Assembly (NCBI GenBank): GCA_963803545.1
Contig: CAWDMX010000002.1
Location: 8,105-72,104 of the forward strand
Source of the DNA: Legionella_C sp963803545
GTDB lineage: Bacteria > Pseudomonadota > Gammaproteobacteria > Legionellales > Legionellaceae
Direction of reading: 5' to 3'
DNA length: 64,000 nt
In this document: positions 45,619 to 54,943 of the stretch, piece after piece
Position numbering within the stretch: the stretch's first letter is position 1
How the letters are laid out: each line of letters starts with the position of its first letter
The notes under the pieces: model-generated
Seen by the model: the letters and a program-made list of their open reading frames with translations, nothing else
Told to the model about the DNA's origin: nothing
Database searches by the model: none
Position numbers and translations under genes: made by a program

Positions 45619-47951
45619 TGCGTGGTATCGATGTAAAAAATGAAATTGACCCGTCAATGTTGCTGCGCGATACGCGCAGTTTAGGTAGGCGATTAAAGGA
45701 CTTTTTTTCCGATTCGACTAATATCTCTATAGTGTTGGTTGGCTTTGCTGGTATCAATTATTACATCACAGAGCTTTCCCCGCTGCTGCTTTCCTTAGGT
45801 GTCATCGCGTTTCTTTATACTTTTACTCGTAAACAAGTTCTCCCATTCAGATTGCCGCAAATAACACGTGTTAAAGATTATAATGATTTAAAACCTGGTA
45901 TAGGAACTCCCAACATTGCCCGGGGAATCACCTACTTTGGTAATGATCGTAAAACGAGTGAAGAGTTGTGGTTTGCTAATGAAGATATGCGTACGCATGC
46001 ACTTATCTTTGGGTCCACCGGTAGTGGTAAAACGGAGGCATTAGTGTCTCTTGCCTATAATTCGTTAATACAAGCTAGCGGATTTATTTACGTTGATGGT
46101 AAAGGCGATAACTCGTTATACGCCAAAATTTATTCGATGGTGCGCAGTATGGGGCGTGAAGACGATTTACTCCTTGTTAACTTCATGACCGGTGCGCGGG
46201 ACATTATTGGTCCGCAAGAAAAAAAACTTTCTAATACCCTAAATCCTTTTTGCCAAGGCTCGTCCAGTATGCTCGCTAATCTTGTGACGAGTCTAATGGG
46301 CAGTTCTAATCAATCTTCCGATGGCGATATGTGGAAAGGGCGGGCTATCAGTTTCGTAGAAGCTTTAATGAAATTGCTAGTATACATGCGTGATGAAGGC
46401 GCTATTTTGTTAGACGCCAATAGTATCCGTAATTATTTTGAAATAACCCGTTTGGAATCGATTGTTATTGATAAAGTTTTCCCGCGAGATGAGCAGGAAA
46501 GTATCAATATCGAATCCGTGCCAAAGTTAGTATCCGATCCGCTTCGTAATTACCTCGTTAATTTGCCGGGATATAATAAAGAAAAAAAGGGCAAGCAAGT
46601 ATCGCAGGTACTTGAGCAACATGGTTTTATTACTATGCAGCTAACACGCACCTTTTCATCGCTAGCCGACACCTACGGTCATATAATACGTACGAACCTG
46701 GCTGAGGTAGACTTTAAAGACGTGGTGCTCAATAGACGAATTTTAGTTGTTTTATTACCCGCTCTTGAAAAATCCCCTGATGAATTAGCAAATCTGGGTA
46801 AAATCATCGTTTCTTCTTTAAAAGCAATGATGGCCGCAGGTCTTGGTGAGGATGTCGAGGGGGATTACCGTGATGTAATTGGCAGAAAACCGACAAATGC
46901 GCCCACCCCATACATGTGTATTCTTGATGAGTACGGTTATTATGCGGTGCAAGGTTTTGCTGTGGTGCCAGCCCAGGCTCGTTCGCTCGGATTTTCTGCA
47001 ATTTTTGCGGGTCAAGATTTGCCTGCATTTCAAAAAGCTTCTAAAGAGGAAGCCGCCTCAATCGGTGCGAATACCAATATTAAAATTTGTATGAAGCTTG
47101 AAGATCCCACTGAAACATGGGATTTTTTCAATAAAACTGCTGGCGAGGCGTATGTTACAAAGGTTGATTCCTTTGCGGTTAAAGACAGCAGTATGTCTAG
47201 CACCTATTTAGACAATAAAAGCTCGTCTTTTGAAAAACGAGCACGAATAGATTTACTTGATTTAAAAGACCAAACAGAAGGCGAAGCGCATATCTTTTTT
47301 AAGTCAAAAATCATTCGTGCGCGTATGTTTTATGCTAATCCCACCCCTGTTAAGCGTTTAAAGCTGAATCAGTTCCTTAAAGTTGAACCGCCACCAGACG
47401 ACTTTTTAATTCGACTACAAAAACAACTTAACAGTTTTCTCCAAGTTATTAACAGTGGGGATTTTGTTATTGAAAATGCAGCTGCAAATGAAGAAATCGA
47501 TTTAGTTGCTAAATTTTTACGGGAAGCTAGCTCTGAAAACGCTATCGAACGAGGGGTGAGTGCGCTTCTTGCCTACCACAAAAAAAATCAGCCAGAGCCC
47601 ATTGAGGATATAATAGTTGAAGAACTTGAGGGGTTTATGACCATTTTTACCCAATTACAACAACCGCCAGGCTCTATCCCTCTATTGGTTCAAGATAAGA
47701 AGCAGTTTGGTCAACCTTTGCTATCAATCAATGATACCCGTAAGCTTCTAACGTCAATTGAGCGCGCAGTAGGTGCTAAAGAAAAATATTCCAGTATGGT
47801 ATCCAATGAACTTATTCAGGATTTTCAGCGTGCAACGCATTATCCTTTAGAAGAACGAGATGAAATTACCGCAGAGCAATTAGCTAAAATAATGTCCAGT
47901 TTATGCAAAACATTAGATGAGGAACGCTTGAAGTCCAAAGATGATTCTTAA
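45615..47951 (+). CDS. icmO: Dot/Icm type IV coupling protein IcmO (DotL)
   Basis: 778 residues. Two membrane helices (about 36-70), then a VirD4/TraD-type ATPase domain with Walker A GSTGSGKT at 133-140 and Walker B CILDEYGYY near 433-441. The long C-terminal tail (about 600-778) is where DotL of other species binds IcmS/IcmW, DotN and LvgA. It receives effectors and feeds them to the channel. Last gene of block 2; the next gene converges with a 8-bp gap. Confidence 0.96.
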   Translation: MMRGIDVKNEIDPSMLLRDTRSLGRRLKDFFSDSTNISIVLVGFAGINYYITELSPLLLSLGVIAFLYTFTRKQVLPFRLPQITRVKDYNDLKPGIGTPNIARGITYFGNDRKTSEELWFANEDMRTHALIFGSTGSGKTEALVSLAYNSLIQASGFIYVDGKGDNSLYAKIYSMVRSMGREDDLLLVNFMTGARDIIGPQEKKLSNTLNPFCQGSSSMLANLVTSLMGSSNQSSDGDMWKGRAISFVEALMKLLVYMRDEGAILLDANSIRNYFEITRLESIVIDKVFPRDEQESINIESVPKLVSDPLRNYLVNLPGYNKEKKGKQVSQVLEQHGFITMQLTRTFSSLADTYGHIIRTNLAEVDFKDVVLNRRILVVLLPALEKSPDELANLGKIIVSSLKAMMAAGLGEDVEGDYRDVIGRKPTNAPTPYMCILDEYGYYAVQGFAVVPAQARSLGFSAIFAGQDLPAFQKASKEEAASIGANTNIKICMKLEDPTETWDFFNKTAGEAYVTKVDSFAVKDSSMSSTYLDNKSSSFEKRARIDLLDLKDQTEGEAHIFFKSKIIRARMFYANPTPVKRLKLNQFLKVEPPPDDFLIRLQKQLNSFLQVINSGDFVIENAAANEEIDLVAKFLREASSENAIERGVSALLAYHKKNQPEPIEDIIVEELEGFMTIFTQLQQPPGSIPLLVQDKKQFGQPLLSINDTRKLLTSIERAVGAKEKYSSMVSNELIQDFQRATHYPLEERDEITAEQLAKIMSSLCKTLDEERLKSKDDS

Positions 47952-47959
47952 ATAACCGT

Positions 47960-48694
47960 TTAAAAGTATCCTAAATAGGGTACGTAATCTTTTTTGAACT
48001 GAGGACTCGTTAGATAAAGAGATAGGGCGTAATTAATCGAAGAAAGGAGCTGCGTATCACCAACATTAACGGCTATACCCAGACCAAAGCCAAATGTAAA
48101 AGGCTTGCCTAAAACGGTTAATAAATTCGAAGATTGACTTTGCCAGTACAACGCATCTGGAGCATCCATTACCGCGTAGTCAACAGTGCCGCTTTGTAGA
48201 CTTTGAATAATCTGAGCCGCTTGTTCATACTGAATTATTACCGGTTTAATGATGCCCATGGCGTTAATAACCTGTCCGTAAATACTGCCTTCTTGGATAC
48301 CAATTTTTTTATTATCGAGTAATTGAGGAGTATAAGCTCCTTGTTGATTTTTGTTTAATGCAAGCACCAAGGAATTACTAATTAAATAGGGTGTTGAAAA
48401 GTTCACCAATAGTGCCCGCTCACTGGTAATAGTTATAGCGCCAACGGCTAAATCTATTTTTTTCGCTTGCACCGAAGGCAGGAGTTTAGAAAAGTTCATA
48501 GGTACAAATTCACAGGCGCGGTTCATGATGGTGCAAAGATTGCTCATCATTGCAATATCAAAACCGAACAATTGGTTGTTAGCGCCTCGGATTACAAATG
48601 GCGGAGAAAAGCTGTCTACCCCAATTCGCAAAGGTTCAGCGGCTGTATTGGCCGATAGCATGAAACAGGTAGCTAATACTGTAAAAAACTTCAT
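47960..48694 (-). CDS. Periplasmic amino-acid-type solute-binding protein
   Basis: 244 residues. Signal peptide (about residues 1-19, ending AAE), then a type 2 periplasmic binding fold: LRIGVDSFSPPFV, GFDIAMMSNLC, DLAVGAITITSERALLVNFSTPY and VDYAVMDAPDALYW. These match the family of polar amino-acid ABC transporter receptors. No permease or ATPase gene is adjacent, so it may work with components encoded elsewhere or as a stand-alone receptor. Two Cys (residues 53 and 61) could form a disulfide. Confidence 0.88.
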   Translation of the reverse strand: MKFFTVLATCFMLSANTAAEPLRIGVDSFSPPFVIRGANNQLFGFDIAMMSNLCTIMNRACEFVPMNFSKLLPSVQAKKIDLAVGAITITSERALLVNFSTPYLISNSLVLALNKNQQGAYTPQLLDNKKIGIQEGSIYGQVINAMGIIKPVIIQYEQAAQIIQSLQSGTVDYAVMDAPDALYWQSQSSNLLTVLGKPFTFGFGLGIAVNVGDTQLLSSINYALSLYLTSPQFKKDYVPYLGYF

Positions 48695-49005
48695 TTTTCA
48701 CCTTGCTTTTAAAGCGATTAAGAATTAATTGATGCATCCATTATGCCAAAAACTGCGGATGATTATTTTTTATGAAACAAGCGCTGTTCTGCGCTCCAAA
48801 ACTATACCATACAGAAATTAATCTAATGACAGCCAGTACAGGCTTTAGGCAAAAATTTAAAGACTGCAAAAGAACCCCCAAAGCAAAACCTGCAAACACC
48901 GGCTTTAGGTCTATACAAAACTAGTAAACCTCCTATAATGAACAACTTTTGTAAAAGATACAGTTTTTTAAATCGAAAGCTGCATAAATTGGTGTATAGG
49001 AAAGT
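48695..49005. other. Divergent intergenic region upstream of rimO
   Basis: 311 bases. A consensus -10 TATAAT lies at 48934-48939 without a clear -35, and the nonamer GGCTTTAGG occurs twice exactly 60 nt apart (48841 and 48901). No gene or RNA I can name. Confidence 0.45.
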
Positions 49006-50313
49006 ATGAACGTTAAAGTTGGTTTTGTAAGTTTAGGTTGTCCCAAAGCTTTAGTTGATTCCGAACGTATTATTACACAATTACGTGCTCAAGGTTATGA
49101 GCTGGTTTCAACGTATAAAGACGCCGGTATTGTGATTGTAAATACCTGCGGTTTTATCGATTCGGCCATTAAAGAATCGTTGGATACCATTAAAGAGGCA
49201 ATGGCGGAGAATGGACGGGTTATCGTCACCGGATGTTTGGGTGCAAAAGCTGATTTAATTCGAAAATCATGTCCTGATGTTCTGCATGTTAGTGGTGCGC
49301 ATGCCTATGAAGAAGTTGTCAAAGCGGTTCATAGACATCTTCCCCCACCAATGGATCCCTTTACGCAACTAGTGCCTCCACAAGGCATTAAACTTACACC
49401 TCGTCATTTTGCTTATTTGAAAATTTCGGAAGGATGCAATCAAAAATGCACTTTCTGTATTATTCCAACCATGCGTGGAAAATTACAAAGTTATCCACTT
49501 ACACAAATAATGCAAGAGGCTAGCCGTTTAAAAGAAGCGGGAGTTAAAGAGCTTTTAGTCATCTCACAAGACACTAGTGCTTATGGAATTGATAAAAAAT
49601 ACGAGTCCGTTGAGTGGCAAGGTGAACAGGTGAGTACTAAGTTTTACAACCTTTGCGTTGAGTTAGGAAAACTTGGAATTTGGGTGCGATTGCATTATGT
49701 TTACCCTTATCCCCACGTCGATGACGTGCTTCCACTAATGCGCGACGGTCTAATTTTGCCGTATCTGGATATACCGCTTCAACACGCCAGTCGTAGAATT
49801 TTAAAAGCAATGAAGCGACCCGCTAACACCGAAAATACCTTAGAGCGAATTGCAAAGTGGAGAAGTATTACTCCGTCTATAACACTGCGCTCAACCTTTA
49901 TAGTGGGATTTCCAGGCGAGACGGAGTTGGAGTTTTTAGAGTTAATAGACTTTTTAAAAACAGCGCAACTCGATAGAGTTGGTTGCTTCCAATATTCACC
50001 GGTTCAAGGCGCGCGCGCTAATGATTTGGCAGACCCTGTACCCGATGCAATTAAACAGGAGCGATACCATCATTTTATGCATGTTCAAAATGACATTAGT
50101 CGAGAACGATTGCGTCGTAAAATAGGAGAGCAGCAAACGGTGCTTGTTGATGCGATTAGTGACCAATACATTATCGCGCGCAGCAAAGGAGATGCTCCTG
50201 AGATTGATGGCTCGGTACTGTTGTCGTTAAACTCTAAAGTGTCCGTGGGTGATTTTGCCTCAGTTACCATTACTGATAGTGATGATTATGACTTGTATGC
50301 TCGGGTCAATTAA
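49006..50313 (+). CDS. rimO: Ribosomal protein S12 methylthiotransferase RimO
   Basis: 435 residues. The N-terminal UPF0004 domain has its three cluster Cys at about 12, 48 and 77; the radical-SAM cluster is C144, C148, C151 (EGCNQKCTFC). A C-terminal TRAM domain (about 370-435) completes the fold. It adds a methylthio group to Asp of ribosomal protein S12. AGGAAAG precedes the ATG. 18 nt separate it from the first exonuclease III gene. Confidence 0.96.
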   Translation: MNVKVGFVSLGCPKALVDSERIITQLRAQGYELVSTYKDAGIVIVNTCGFIDSAIKESLDTIKEAMAENGRVIVTGCLGAKADLIRKSCPDVLHVSGAHAYEEVVKAVHRHLPPPMDPFTQLVPPQGIKLTPRHFAYLKISEGCNQKCTFCIIPTMRGKLQSYPLTQIMQEASRLKEAGVKELLVISQDTSAYGIDKKYESVEWQGEQVSTKFYNLCVELGKLGIWVRLHYVYPYPHVDDVLPLMRDGLILPYLDIPLQHASRRILKAMKRPANTENTLERIAKWRSITPSITLRSTFIVGFPGETELEFLELIDFLKTAQLDRVGCFQYSPVQGARANDLADPVPDAIKQERYHHFMHVQNDISRERLRRKIGEQQTVLVDAISDQYIIARSKGDAPEIDGSVLLSLNSKVSVGDFASVTITDSDDYDLYARVN

Positions 50314-50331
50314 ATATAAAGTGAGTGAAAT

Positions 50332-51117
50332 TTGAAAGTAATATCGTTCAATGCTAATGGCATCCGCTCCGCTGCACGCAACGGATTCTATCAATGGCTT
50401 GCAAAGCAAAATGCTGACTTTGTTTGCATCCAAGAAACGAAAGCGCAAACAGAACAGCTGTTAGCCGATGAACAATTTTATCCACAAGGATATCACTGCG
50501 AGTATTACGATGCGGAAAAAAAAGGCTACAGTGGTGTCGCTATATACGCCAAAAGTCAGCCAAGGAACGTAGTCAGAGGTATTGGTTTTGATTTTTGTGA
50601 TAACGAAGGCCGTTATATTCAATTTGATTATCCAAAATTTAGTATCGTTTCACTGTACCTACCATCCGGAACAAGCGGGGCGGTACGCCAGGACGTAAAA
50701 TTCACCTTTTTAGAAAGGTTTGCCGAGCATTTGCTAGGACTAAAAGAGCAAGGGCGGGAGCTTATAATTTGTGGAGACTGGAATATAGCGCATAAAAAAA
50801 TTGATTTAAAAAATTGGCGTAGCAACCAAAAAAATTCCGGGTTTTTGCTAGAAGAGCGCGATTGGATGGATAAGCTGTTTGGTGCAATGGGATTTGTGGA
50901 TGCGTTTAGAGTACTGAATAAAGCAGAAGACGAGTTTACGTGGTGGTCGTATCGCAGTCCAACAGCGTGGCTTAAAAATGTAGGTTGGCGTATTGATTAT
51001 CAAGTAATTACGCCCGGTTTATCCTCAAGTGTTGAGAAAGTTGCTGTTGAACGGGAACAACGCTGGTCGGATCACGCGCCATTAATTATAGATTATAAAG
51101 GAAAATGGGATGATTAA
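50332..51117 (+). CDS. Exonuclease III family AP endonuclease, copy 1
   Basis: 261 residues, TTG start. Motifs of the ExoIII/Exo-endo-phosphatase fold are intact: NANGIR, QETKA, GDWNIAH, VGWRIDYQV and SDHAPLI. It cleaves at abasic sites and removes 3' blocking groups during base excision repair. The form with FLLEERDWMDKLF and AWLKNVGWRIDY is a subtype distinct from copy 2. It overlaps copy 2 by 8 nt, so both are translated from one mRNA. Confidence 0.9.
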   Translation: MKVISFNANGIRSAARNGFYQWLAKQNADFVCIQETKAQTEQLLADEQFYPQGYHCEYYDAEKKGYSGVAIYAKSQPRNVVRGIGFDFCDNEGRYIQFDYPKFSIVSLYLPSGTSGAVRQDVKFTFLERFAEHLLGLKEQGRELIICGDWNIAHKKIDLKNWRSNQKNSGFLLEERDWMDKLFGAMGFVDAFRVLNKAEDEFTWWSYRSPTAWLKNVGWRIDYQVITPGLSSSVEKVAVEREQRWSDHAPLIIDYKGKWDD

Positions 51118-51886
51118 ATTAGCTAGCTGGAATGTAAATTCGCTGAAGGTTCGCTTAGAGGCGGTTTTAAATTGGTTACAGCTCATGGATATTGATATTC
51201 TTGCTCTCCAGGAAACAAAACTGATTGACGAAAATTTTCCCGCTCAAGTTTTTGAGCAGCACAACTACCATCTTAGCTATTCTGGACAAAAGACCTATAA
51301 CGGAGTTGCAATTATTAGCCGATTACCCTTAATGGATACGCTTAAAGATATACCCAACTTGATAGACCCCCAACGTAGAATTCTTGTATCAACCATTGGT
51401 GATCTTCGTTTAATTAATTTATACGTACCCAATGGAGCAATGGTTAACAGCGATAAATACAGCTATAAAATGGAGTGGCTTCAAAAGGTAACGGATTTTA
51501 TTCAAGAGCAAATGCGTTTGTATTCTAAGGTTGCAGTAGTGGGGGACTTTAACATTGCTCCAATGGATGCTGATGTGCATAATCCTGCCGCGTGGGTCGG
51601 TTCTGTTATGGTTAGTCCTTTAGAGAGAGCCGCTCATCAACGTATTTTGGCACAGGGTTTATACGACAGCTTTAGATTGTTTGAACAAAAAGAAAATCAA
51701 TTTAGTTGGTGGGATTATCGTGGTGGCAACTTTCGTCGAAACTGTGGGCTGCGGATAGATCATATTTTAGTTAGTGAAAGCTTACGAGAAAAATGCCAAG
51801 GTTCGTTCATTGATGTTGCTCCAAGGAAGTTGGAAAGACCCTCGGATCATGCCCCGATTTGGGTAGAGCTGGACGGCGCAATTTGA
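51110..51886 (+). CDS. xthA: Exonuclease III family AP endonuclease, copy 2
   Basis: 258 residues. Intact motifs: WNVNSLKVRL, QETKLID, GDFNIAP, GLRIDHIL and SDHAPIW. This copy resembles the common XthA of gammaproteobacteria more than copy 1 does (DVHNPAAWVGSVMVSPLERAA). The two proteins are only moderately similar, so they represent an old divergence and not a recent duplication. A terminator follows. Confidence 0.92.
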   Translation: MIKLASWNVNSLKVRLEAVLNWLQLMDIDILALQETKLIDENFPAQVFEQHNYHLSYSGQKTYNGVAIISRLPLMDTLKDIPNLIDPQRRILVSTIGDLRLINLYVPNGAMVNSDKYSYKMEWLQKVTDFIQEQMRLYSKVAVVGDFNIAPMDADVHNPAAWVGSVMVSPLERAAHQRILAQGLYDSFRLFEQKENQFSWWDYRGGNFRRNCGLRIDHILVSESLREKCQGSFIDVAPRKLERPSDHAPIWVELDGAI

Positions 51887-51958
51887 ATCATTGATTTAGG
51901 AACAAGTTTCTGGTAATCTTTTGCGTCTTTGATAAGAATTGTTTCCCCAAAATTATAG

Positions 51959-51998
51959 CCTACACAACTTTTAATCCTGTAGTTTTGTGGGTTTTTTT
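51959..51998 (+). terminator. Rho-independent terminator after xthA
   Basis: CCTACACAAC (51959-51968) pairs with GTTTTGTGGG (51982-51991), with one mismatch and a G-T pair, followed by seven T. It ends the rimO-xth-xth unit. Confidence 0.65.
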
Positions 51999-52051
51999 AG
52001 TGCCAATCTATTTGGCAAACATTCGTAATGTACTATAGAGAGAGCGGTATA

Positions 52052-52288
52052 ATGAACAATGCAATCCATCCTGAATACCATACAATTACAGTAACATGTA
52101 GCTGTGGCAATAGTTTTGAGACAAAATCAACTGCAAAATACAGCAGTATTGAGGTCTGTGCGAATTGTCACCCATTTTATACAGGCAAACAAAAATTAGT
52201 TGATACGGCAGGTCGTGTACAGCAGTTCAACAAACGTTACGCACAACGCACTACTTCAAAAGATGCAGCCAATTCTGAATCTAAGTAA
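52052..52288 (+). CDS. rpmE: 50S ribosomal protein L31, zinc-binding type
   Basis: About 78 residues. Start at ATG 52052 (MNNAIHPEYHTITVTC) by comparison with other L31 proteins; an in-frame ATG 24 nt upstream lacks a site. The zinc-ligand Cys are in TCSCGN and VCANCHPFYTGKQK, so this is the C+ form. A central 50S protein that bridges to the 30S head. The C-terminal tail (TSKDAANSESK) is slightly longer than in E. coli. Confidence 0.95.
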   Translation: MNNAIHPEYHTITVTCSCGNSFETKSTAKYSSIEVCANCHPFYTGKQKLVDTAGRVQQFNKRYAQRTTSKDAANSESK

Positions 52289-52300
52289 CAATAACAGTAC

Positions 52301-52347
52301 CACCCCTAATGTTGACTCGAAAGTTGACCTTAAGGGTGATTTTTTTT
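52301..52347 (+). terminator. Terminator-like hairpin between rpmE and the malic enzyme gene
   Basis: CACCCCTAA (52301-52309) pairs with TTAAGGGTG (52330-52338), with one mismatch, followed by eight T. Only about 20 nt separate the T-run from the malic enzyme TTG start, so it may act as an rpmE terminator or as an attenuator for the next gene. Confidence 0.6.
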
Positions 52348-52366
52348 GCTTAGAGAGAGAAGTCAT

Positions 52367-53602
52367 TTGTCTAAAGATTTATTAAAAGAAAGAGCATTGC
52401 ACTATCATGCATTTCCTCAACCAGGGAAATTAAGCGTAGAATTTACTAAGGCTACTAACTCCCAAGAGGATTTATCGCTTGCGTACAGTCCCGGTGTTGC
52501 GGCTCCTGTTTTAGAAATTGTCGATGAACCCAACCATGCTTTTACGTATACAGGTAAAGGCAACCTAATTGCTGTGATGACTAATGGTACGGCCGTGTTA
52601 GGCTTGGGAAATGTCGGGGCATTAGCAAGCAAACCCGTTATGGAAGGTAAGGCGGTTCTTTTTAAAAGATTCGCGGGAATTAATGTCTTTGACATTGAAA
52701 TTGATGCAGACGACCCGCATGCTTTTATTGAAACAGCTAAACGCATCTCGCCCACATTTGGCGGGATTAATCTTGAAGATATAAAAGCACCTGAGTGTTT
52801 TGAAATTGAACAGTCTTTAAGTGAGCAATTGAGCATACCCGTCTTTCACGATGACCAGCATGGTACCGCAATTGTCGTAGCTTCAGGCCTACTTAATGCG
52901 TTAGATTTGCAAAAGAAAAAGCTTGCAGAAGTTTCTATTGTTTGCATAGGGGCAGGCGCTGCTGGTATCGCCTCTATGCGGTTGCTTGTTGCAATGGGTG
53001 CTAATAAAGATAACATTCTATTATTAGACTCAAAAGGGGTGGTGCATACCGGTAGAGAGGATCTTAATGCCTATAAATACGCGTTTGCCAGAACCACAGA
53101 AAAAAGAACACTCGCTGATGCATTAAAAGATGCGGATGTTTTCATCGGCGTTGCTAAGCCTGATTTGCTCACGGAAAGCGACTTGATGCTGATGGCTCCT
53201 AATCCTGTTATTTTTGCTTTATCCAATCCTGACCCTGAAATTTTACCGGAATTGGCTCATAAAGTGAGAAAAGATATAATCATTGCCACAGGTCGTAGTG
53301 ATTATCCAAATCAAGTTAATAATGTTTTATGTTTCCCTTATATTTTTAGGGGTGCATTGGATGTGCGAGCAACGTGTATTAATCAAGCGATGCAAATAGC
53401 GGCGGTAGAGGCCATTCGTAAACTTGTATTAGAGCCGGTTCCACAAATTGTTAAAGACAATTATCCTAGTGTGGTAAATTGGGAATATGGTTCTGACTAT
53501 ATTATCCCGAAGCCTATTGACCCTAGATTATTAGAGCGAGTAAGCCTAGCTGTTGCTAATGCCGCTATTAGTAGTGGTGTAAGTACAATTGATGCTCGGT
53601 AA
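52367..53602 (+). CDS. NAD(P)-dependent malic enzyme, short form
   Basis: About 411 residues. Converts malate to pyruvate and CO2. Segments HYHAFPQPGKLSVE, LAYSPGVAAP, MEGKAVLFKRFAGINVFDIE, FHDDQHGTAIV and the nucleotide fold GAGAAGIA are typical. It lacks the C-terminal phosphotransacetylase-like domain of MaeB. I start at TTG 52367, preceded by GAGAGA and matching the usual N-terminus; another TTG at 52346 adds seven residues. The cofactor (NAD or NADP) cannot be told by eye. Confidence 0.9.
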   Translation: MSKDLLKERALHYHAFPQPGKLSVEFTKATNSQEDLSLAYSPGVAAPVLEIVDEPNHAFTYTGKGNLIAVMTNGTAVLGLGNVGALASKPVMEGKAVLFKRFAGINVFDIEIDADDPHAFIETAKRISPTFGGINLEDIKAPECFEIEQSLSEQLSIPVFHDDQHGTAIVVASGLLNALDLQKKKLAEVSIVCIGAGAAGIASMRLLVAMGANKDNILLLDSKGVVHTGREDLNAYKYAFARTTEKRTLADALKDADVFIGVAKPDLLTESDLMLMAPNPVIFALSNPDPEILPELAHKVRKDIIIATGRSDYPNQVNNVLCFPYIFRGALDVRATCINQAMQIAAVEAIRKLVLEPVPQIVKDNYPSVVNWEYGSDYIIPKPIDPRLLERVSLAVANAAISSGVSTIDAR

Positions 53603-53641
53603 GTCGTATCTATAATCCAACAACGTTAAAGGAGTTCTATC

Positions 53642-54943
53642 TTGCAAAGTATCGATAGTAAAAAATATTATATTATCTCCTGGCTTATCTGCGGATTAGG
53701 GGCTTTGTATTATAGCTACGAGTATTTATTAAGAATTTCGCCTAGTGTAATGGAATCGGCACTAAGGGATCACTTTCAACTTTCTGCGTCGGGTTTTGGG
53801 ATGTTGTCGGCATTTTATTACTACGCCTATGTCCCCTTACAGCTACCCGTTGGTGTGTTGCTCGATAGATATGGTCCACGGCTGCTGTTAACTTTCGCCT
53901 GCTTTGTATGCGTCTTAGGTACTTTTATATTCGCAAGTACAACCGTGTTTTGGGTTGCGGCTAGCGGACGGTTTTTAGTTGGTTTAGGCTCAGCCTTTGC
54001 TTTTGTTGGTGTTTTAAAGCTAGCAACTATTTGGCTACCCGAAGATAAATTAGCAATGGTATCCGGTCTAGCTGCTGCATTGGGTACGGTTGGAGCGATG
54101 ATTGGTGATAATTTGTTAGGCTCGCTTGTGGTTAAAATTGGCTGGCGTGCCACAGTGGATTTCACCGCGTATTTTGGTATAGGCTTAATTTTTGTTCTGT
54201 GGTTTGGTTTGCGTGATAAAAGACAGTCTAATCAATCGCATGTAGGCACTGTATCTAGTTTCAGAAAAAGCCTGGTTGATTTAAAGTTAATTATTTCTAA
54301 CAAGCAAATGTGGATTAATGGTCTATTTGGTTGTCTGGTATACCTTCCAACTACGGTTTTTGCGGAACTGTGGGGAATTCCTTATTTAAAACATGCCTAC
54401 GGAATGACTACGGCTAATGCAGATTTTGCTAACTCCTTATTGTTCTTAGGGTTCACCATTGGCGCGCCACTGATGGGTTATATTTCAGATAAATTAAAAA
54501 GACGAAAATTACCTATGTTTTTTGGTGCTACCGGTGCTGCACTGTTAATGCTTGTCATTTTGTATGTGCCGTCACTGAACACCGTGACGATTGACTGTCT
54601 AATGTTTGGCCTTGGGTTGTTTTACAGTGCGCAATGCATCGTATTCGCTGTAGGACGCGAGCTTAGCCCAAATGAAGCCGCCGGAACCGCAATGGCTATG
54701 ACCAATATGGTTGTTATGCTTGGCGCTATGATACTGCAGCCTTTGGTTGGGGCCCTGTTAGATTGGAACGCATCAAGCAGAATTGGTGTTGAGACACTTA
54801 ATCGGTTGCCACCCAGTAATTTACAGCAGTTGTACACGGCCCACGATTATCAAGTTGCTTTATCGATAATACCAATAGGAATAATTATTGCCGCAATTCT
54901 AACCTTCTTTTTAAAAGAGACCTATGCAAACGCAAACAACTGA
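53642..54943 (+). CDS. MFS transporter, copy 1
   Basis: 433 residues, twelve predicted helices. TTG start with AAAGGAG upstream. The loop 2-3 motif GVLLDRYGPRLLLTFAC fits the MFS signature GxxxDRxGRR. Substrate unknown. It overlaps the next MFS gene by 20 nt and shares with it a distinctive N-terminus (YYSYEYLLRISPSVM versus FYCYEFVLRIIPGAL), so the pair arose by tandem duplication. Confidence 0.88.
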   Translation: MQSIDSKKYYIISWLICGLGALYYSYEYLLRISPSVMESALRDHFQLSASGFGMLSAFYYYAYVPLQLPVGVLLDRYGPRLLLTFACFVCVLGTFIFASTTVFWVAASGRFLVGLGSAFAFVGVLKLATIWLPEDKLAMVSGLAAALGTVGAMIGDNLLGSLVVKIGWRATVDFTAYFGIGLIFVLWFGLRDKRQSNQSHVGTVSSFRKSLVDLKLIISNKQMWINGLFGCLVYLPTTVFAELWGIPYLKHAYGMTTANADFANSLLFLGFTIGAPLMGYISDKLKRRKLPMFFGATGAALLMLVILYVPSLNTVTIDCLMFGLGLFYSAQCIVFAVGRELSPNEAAGTAMAMTNMVVMLGAMILQPLVGALLDWNASSRIGVETLNRLPPSNLQQLYTAHDYQVALSIIPIGIIIAAILTFFLKETYANANN

